Origin: CAWBRT01 sp050015355
GTDB lineage: Bacteria > Acidobacteriota > Terriglobia > Terriglobales > Acidobacteriaceae
DNA: 15,999 bases
Direction of reading: 5' to 3'
NCBI GenBank assembly: GCA_050015355.1
Contig: JBEKBO010000109.1
Coordinates: forward strand, 1-15,999
The stretch's first letter is position 1; every line of letters starts with the position of its first letter. This document shows, piece after piece, positions 13,394 to 15,999 of the stretch. A program made the position numbers and the translations under genes. The notes below the pieces were generated by a model that worked only from the letters and a program-made list of their open reading frames with translations, did no database searches and was not told the origin of the DNA.

Positions 13394-15214
13394 ATGGGCG
13401 GCTATGCGGGAAAGATGGCGTGGATCGATCTGACCACAGGCGCGGTGAAGGTTCAGGAACTCTCGGAAGAGGTCAGGCGGAAGTACATCGGCGGGACGGC
13501 GCTGGCGGCGTATATCTTTCGCCAGACCAATTTCCAGGCGCTCGACCCGCTTGGACCGGAGAACCTGCTGGTCTTCTCGACCGGTCCGCTGACTGGCGCC
13601 AATGTGCCAACTTCGGGACGCTTCGCGGTGGCCGCTAAGTCGCCGCTTACCGGAATCTGGGGCGAAGCCGACAGTGGTGGCCGCTTTGGGTTGGGACTCA
13701 AGGCGGCCGGTTACGATGCGATCGCAATCACAGGCAAAGCGGCTTCTCCTTCGGTGCTGACAATCCACGAAGGCAACGTGGAGCTGGTCTCCGCTAATGG
13801 CGTGTGGGGCAGGGACACTTACGACACCTACGACATTCTTACCCGGGAATATGGCAAGAGGGCAGCTGTGGTGTGCATTGGTCCGGCCGGCGAGCGGCTC
13901 GTCCCACTGGCTAACATCATGAGCGAAGGGGCCCATGCCCGGGCAGCGGGACGATGCGGTCTGGGCGCGGTCATGGGCTCGAAGCGGCTCAAGGCCATAG
14001 TCGCCGATGGCACCTTCCGCACGCCGGTTGCACACCCCACGGAGCTAATGCAGGACATCCGCGACATCACCCCGCGCATGCTGGAGAAGATGAAACGCAT
14101 GCGGACGTTCGGAACTCCCGGCGCCGTGGTAGGCAACGCGGTTCTCGGCGACCTTTCCGGCTTTAATTGGACGAACGGAAACTGCGGCAAAGCCGTCGAG
14201 TGCCTCAGCGGAGAACTCATGCTGCGGGATTACGGTTCGGGGAAATATCACTGTCCTCCTTGTGCCGTCGGGTGCGGGAAGGAGGTCCGGGTTCCGAAAG
14301 GGCCGAATGCCGGAAAGACCGCGCCACTCGAATACGAAACCATCGGCGGCTTCGGTCCGCAATGCGGAGTTTTTGATTTCGAGGTTATTATCGAGGCCAA
14401 CGATCTCTGCAACCGCCTCGGCATGGATACGATTTCCGTAAGCGGAGGAATCGCGTTTGCCTTCGAGGCAGCCGGTAAGGGCTTGATCAAAGACCCCGTG
14501 CCCGGGGGCAAGCTGGAGTGGGGCAATGGGCAGGCGGTCCTGGCGCTGGTCCGCCAGATTGCCACGGGCGAGGGCTTGGGAGCCCAGTTGCGCGGTGGCA
14601 TTCGCAACTTCGCGCGGCGACTCGGCCCGGAGGCGCAGCCGTTCGCGATGCACGTAAAGGGACTGGAACTGCCTTACCATGACCCCCGGGCTCTCTCCAG
14701 CCTGGCCGTAGCGTACGCCACATCGCCCCGGGGCGCATGCCATCGAGGGTGCACCTACACAATCGAGCGCAATCCGATGCCCGGCCTTGGCATTCCCGAA
14801 CCGCTGGACAGGTTTGCCGATAAAGGCAAGGGCAGGGCTGCAGCGTTAATGCAGAACTTTGCCGATCTCTATAACAGCCTGAAACTTTGTCAGTTCGCCA
14901 TGACCACCTTCGATGTCCCGATTGTGGTCAAGTGGCTGAATTATGTGACCGGATGGAAGATGGATGCACAGGAGTTACTGAGGGTCGGAGAAAGAAGTCT
15001 CAATATAAAGCGCCTCCTGAACATTTCCTGCGGGCTCACGAAGGCGGACGACACCCTGCCCTATCGTATAACCCATGAACCGTTCAGCGATGGAGCATCG
15101 GCCGGCCACCTTCCCAATCTCTCCCTGATGCTCGATGAGTATTACGAATTTCGTGGCTGGGACAAGGAAGGCGTTCCAACTGTGAGTAAATTACGAGAGC
15201 TCGAACTGGCATAG
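13394..15214 (+). CDS. Aldehyde ferredoxin oxidoreductase family protein (paralogue 2)
   Basis: A 606-residue tungsten-pterin AOR, exactly as long as paralogue 1 and alignable with at most very short compensating gaps; by eye about three quarters of residues agree. Cluster ligands fall at the same numbers: C287, C290 and C294 in CPPCAVGC, and C499 in LKLC. The pterin-binding segments (GPLTGANVPTSGR, PLTGIWGEADSGGRFG), YETIGGFG, NRLGMD, RGACHRG and DDTLPYR are all kept. Differences cluster in likely substrate-facing or surface parts, such as residues around 45-50, 120-135 and 445-480, so the two may differ in aldehyde preference. Expected role is cytosolic oxidation of an aldehyde to an acid with ferredoxin or a partner as acceptor; no partner subunit is nearby. 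It follows the tRNA-fragment/hairpin scar and precedes a cupin gene by 141 bases on the same strand. Family is certain, substrate unknown. Confidence 0.95.
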   Translation: MGGYAGKMAWIDLTTGAVKVQELSEEVRRKYIGGTALAAYIFRQTNFQALDPLGPENLLVFSTGPLTGANVPTSGRFAVAAKSPLTGIWGEADSGGRFGLGLKAAGYDAIAITGKAASPSVLTIHEGNVELVSANGVWGRDTYDTYDILTREYGKRAAVVCIGPAGERLVPLANIMSEGAHARAAGRCGLGAVMGSKRLKAIVADGTFRTPVAHPTELMQDIRDITPRMLEKMKRMRTFGTPGAVVGNAVLGDLSGFNWTNGNCGKAVECLSGELMLRDYGSGKYHCPPCAVGCGKEVRVPKGPNAGKTAPLEYETIGGFGPQCGVFDFEVIIEANDLCNRLGMDTISVSGGIAFAFEAAGKGLIKDPVPGGKLEWGNGQAVLALVRQIATGEGLGAQLRGGIRNFARRLGPEAQPFAMHVKGLELPYHDPRALSSLAVAYATSPRGACHRGCTYTIERNPMPGLGIPEPLDRFADKGKGRAAALMQNFADLYNSLKLCQFAMTTFDVPIVVKWLNYVTGWKMDAQELLRVGERSLNIKRLLNISCGLTKADDTLPYRITHEPFSDGASAGHLPNLSLMLDEYYEFRGWDKEGVPTVSKLRELELA

Positions 15215-15236
15215 GTGCAGAGGCTACGTCTGTTGA

Positions 15237-15278
15237 CATTCCCATTCGCCGCCAAAATGGCGAATAAACGGGGGAATG
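15237..15278. promoter_or_regulatory. Two-part stem-loop between AOR 2 and cupin
   Basis: Outer arms CATTCCC (15237-15243) and GGGAATG (15272-15278) and inner arms ATTCGCC (15244-15250) and GGCGAAT (15259-15265) pair around the loop GCCAAAAT, with a one-sided six-base bulge (15266-15271). It lies 22 bases after the AOR stop and 77 before the cupin start. A T-rich stretch follows but no clean T-run, so it could be a weak terminator, an mRNA processing site or an operator. Confidence 0.5.
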
Positions 15279-15355
15279 AAGATTTTGGATTTTACTCAGT
15301 GTCGCACCAATAACAGGCGCTTATGGCGCGCATCGTCACTCGCGAGGAAGGAACT

Positions 15356-15787
15356 ATGCAGGATATCAAGAAGGAAGCAGCGACGGAAAACTTGATTCTG
15401 GAGGTTGTTGCCCGAAGCGCTGAGGAGCTGATCAAGCATACGAAGGGTCCTGGCACCCGGTATGTCTTCTCGGACCACAACAACAATCCCGGAGGAACTA
15501 TCTACGTTATCATGCGCGAGGTGCAGAACGCCGATCACCCCGAGATGCACATTGAACCTCATGTTCACGAGCATGAGAGCTTATTCATTTTTAAAGGCAG
15601 CAATCCGGACATGACTGGATTGGAAGTAGAGGTATTGCTTGGCGATACTTGGCACACCATCCAGTCGCCAAAATCCGTTAGGATTCCTCCCGGGATGACT
15701 CACAACTATCGCTTTATTCGAGGGTCTGGAGAGTACTGGAATATTGTACTGACACCTGGAGCGGAGTATAACCGCACAGTCCGCTGA
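15356..15787 (+). CDS. Small cupin-domain protein
   Basis: A 143-residue single-domain cupin. Motif 1 is HIEPHVHEHESLFIFKG, offering H69, H71 and E74 followed by G81 at the standard spacing, and motif 2 is RIPPGMTHNY with H116. This predicts a metal-binding beta-barrel in the cytosol; such proteins serve as isomerases, dioxygenases, lyases or ligand sensors. AGGAAGGA (15345-15352) shortly before the ATG at 15356 sets the start; the in-frame ATG at 15323 lacks a site. It is the next gene after AOR paralogue 2 on the same strand, 141 bases on, with a stem-loop between. It may work on a product or substrate of that enzyme, but nothing in the sequence names the reaction. I recognise the fold, not the subfamily. 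Confidence 0.85.
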   Translation: MQDIKKEAATENLILEVVARSAEELIKHTKGPGTRYVFSDHNNNPGGTIYVIMREVQNADHPEMHIEPHVHEHESLFIFKGSNPDMTGLEVEVLLGDTWHTIQSPKSVRIPPGMTHNYRFIRGSGEYWNIVLTPGAEYNRTVR

Positions 15788-15797
15788 TGCGGTTGGG

Positions 15798-15857
15798 GCC
15801 TACCTTACCCTGACCCGCGGGGGATGTCATCGCACCAACTGTATCGTGGGGCCAGGT
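15798..15857 (+). pseudogene. Possible decayed AOR fragment
   Basis: In the frame of the stop at 15858-15860, the translation TYLTLTRGGCHRTNCIV resembles the AOR segment AYATAARGACHRGCTH (shared pattern x-Y-x-T-x-x-R-G-x-C-H-R), and the DNA CCTTACCCTGACC resembles the earlier LPYHDP codons of paralogue 2. No longer frame supports it. It may be a relic of a third AOR copy or chance similarity. The remaining bases to the window edge show nothing I recognise. Confidence 0.3.
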
Positions 15858-15999
15858 TGTGCATGAGTGCTCTTTGACACCGGCGTCCTCAGCCGGTACG
15901 GTGGGTGCCTCGCGGAACGAAGGCATGGCTAGTGCACGCACGCCGGAATTTCTTAGTGTGTACTCTCCAGCACCTCGCTGGGCGGCGCGAGTATCTGCT

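Noticed and set aside
13283..14035. 250-codon minus-strand open frame (and its like at 241-927)
   Set aside because: Antisense shadows of the two AOR genes; they occur in both copies because the sense sequence is conserved.
15714..15941. 75-codon minus-strand open frame at the right edge
   Set aside because: No motif, overlaps the end of the cupin gene on the other strand, and no ribosome site seen.
1..15999. CRISPR array, riboswitch, rRNA or phage genes
   Set aside because: No regularly spaced repeats, no recognisable aptamer core, no rRNA sequence and no phage structural proteins were seen when reading both strands.

Overview
The window reads as bacterial chromosome from a metabolically versatile, probably anaerobic or facultative organism of moderately high GC. 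It carries two tungsten-type aldehyde:ferredoxin oxidoreductases (AOR), an iron-sulfur flavin enoate reductase, an iron-dependent alcohol dehydrogenase and the end of a citrate-lyase-alpha-like gene. A broken zinc-ribbon gene and an IS1380-like remnant recall, from memory only, soil or sediment lineages such as Acidobacteriota. The phylum is a guess.

Layout. (1) 1-201: 3' end of a CitF-like gene. (2) 271-2091: AOR paralogue 1, plus strand. (3) 2092-2728: gene-poor tract with a short transposase remnant and a tiny reading frame with a strong ribosome site. (4) 2729-3601: secreted metallo-beta-lactamase-fold (MBL) hydrolase of the AHL-lactonase type, followed by a strong hairpin. (5) 12064 back to 3813: six minus-strand genes that look like one catabolic operon: MFS transporter, MBL hydrolase, Fe-alcohol dehydrogenase, FadH-like enoate reductase, ACS-family MFS transporter (broken by a frameshift), and an enolase-superfamily acid dehydratase/racemase. 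(6) 12065-13393: a scar zone holding a tRNA-Pro 3' fragment, a near-perfect 30-bp inverted repeat and a decayed zinc-ribbon gene. (7) 13394-15214: AOR paralogue 2, the same length as paralogue 1 (606 aa) and collinear with it. (8) 15356-15787: small cupin. (9) 15788-15999: a possible decayed third AOR fragment.

Working together (inference). The minus-strand genes could import an organic acid or lactone, open a lactone ring, dehydrate or epimerise a hydroxy-acid, reduce an enoate and interconvert alcohol and aldehyde. The flanking AORs could then take aldehydes to acids with ferredoxin as acceptor. No transcriptional regulator, integrase, AOR partner subunit or molybdopterin/tungsten cofactor gene is visible. 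Substrates cannot be read from sequence alone.

The most unusual structural point is the paralogous AOR pair bracketing this operon, together with the tRNA-fragment/hairpin scar just before the second copy. This suggests that part of the region arrived by integration or was rearranged by mobile elements.
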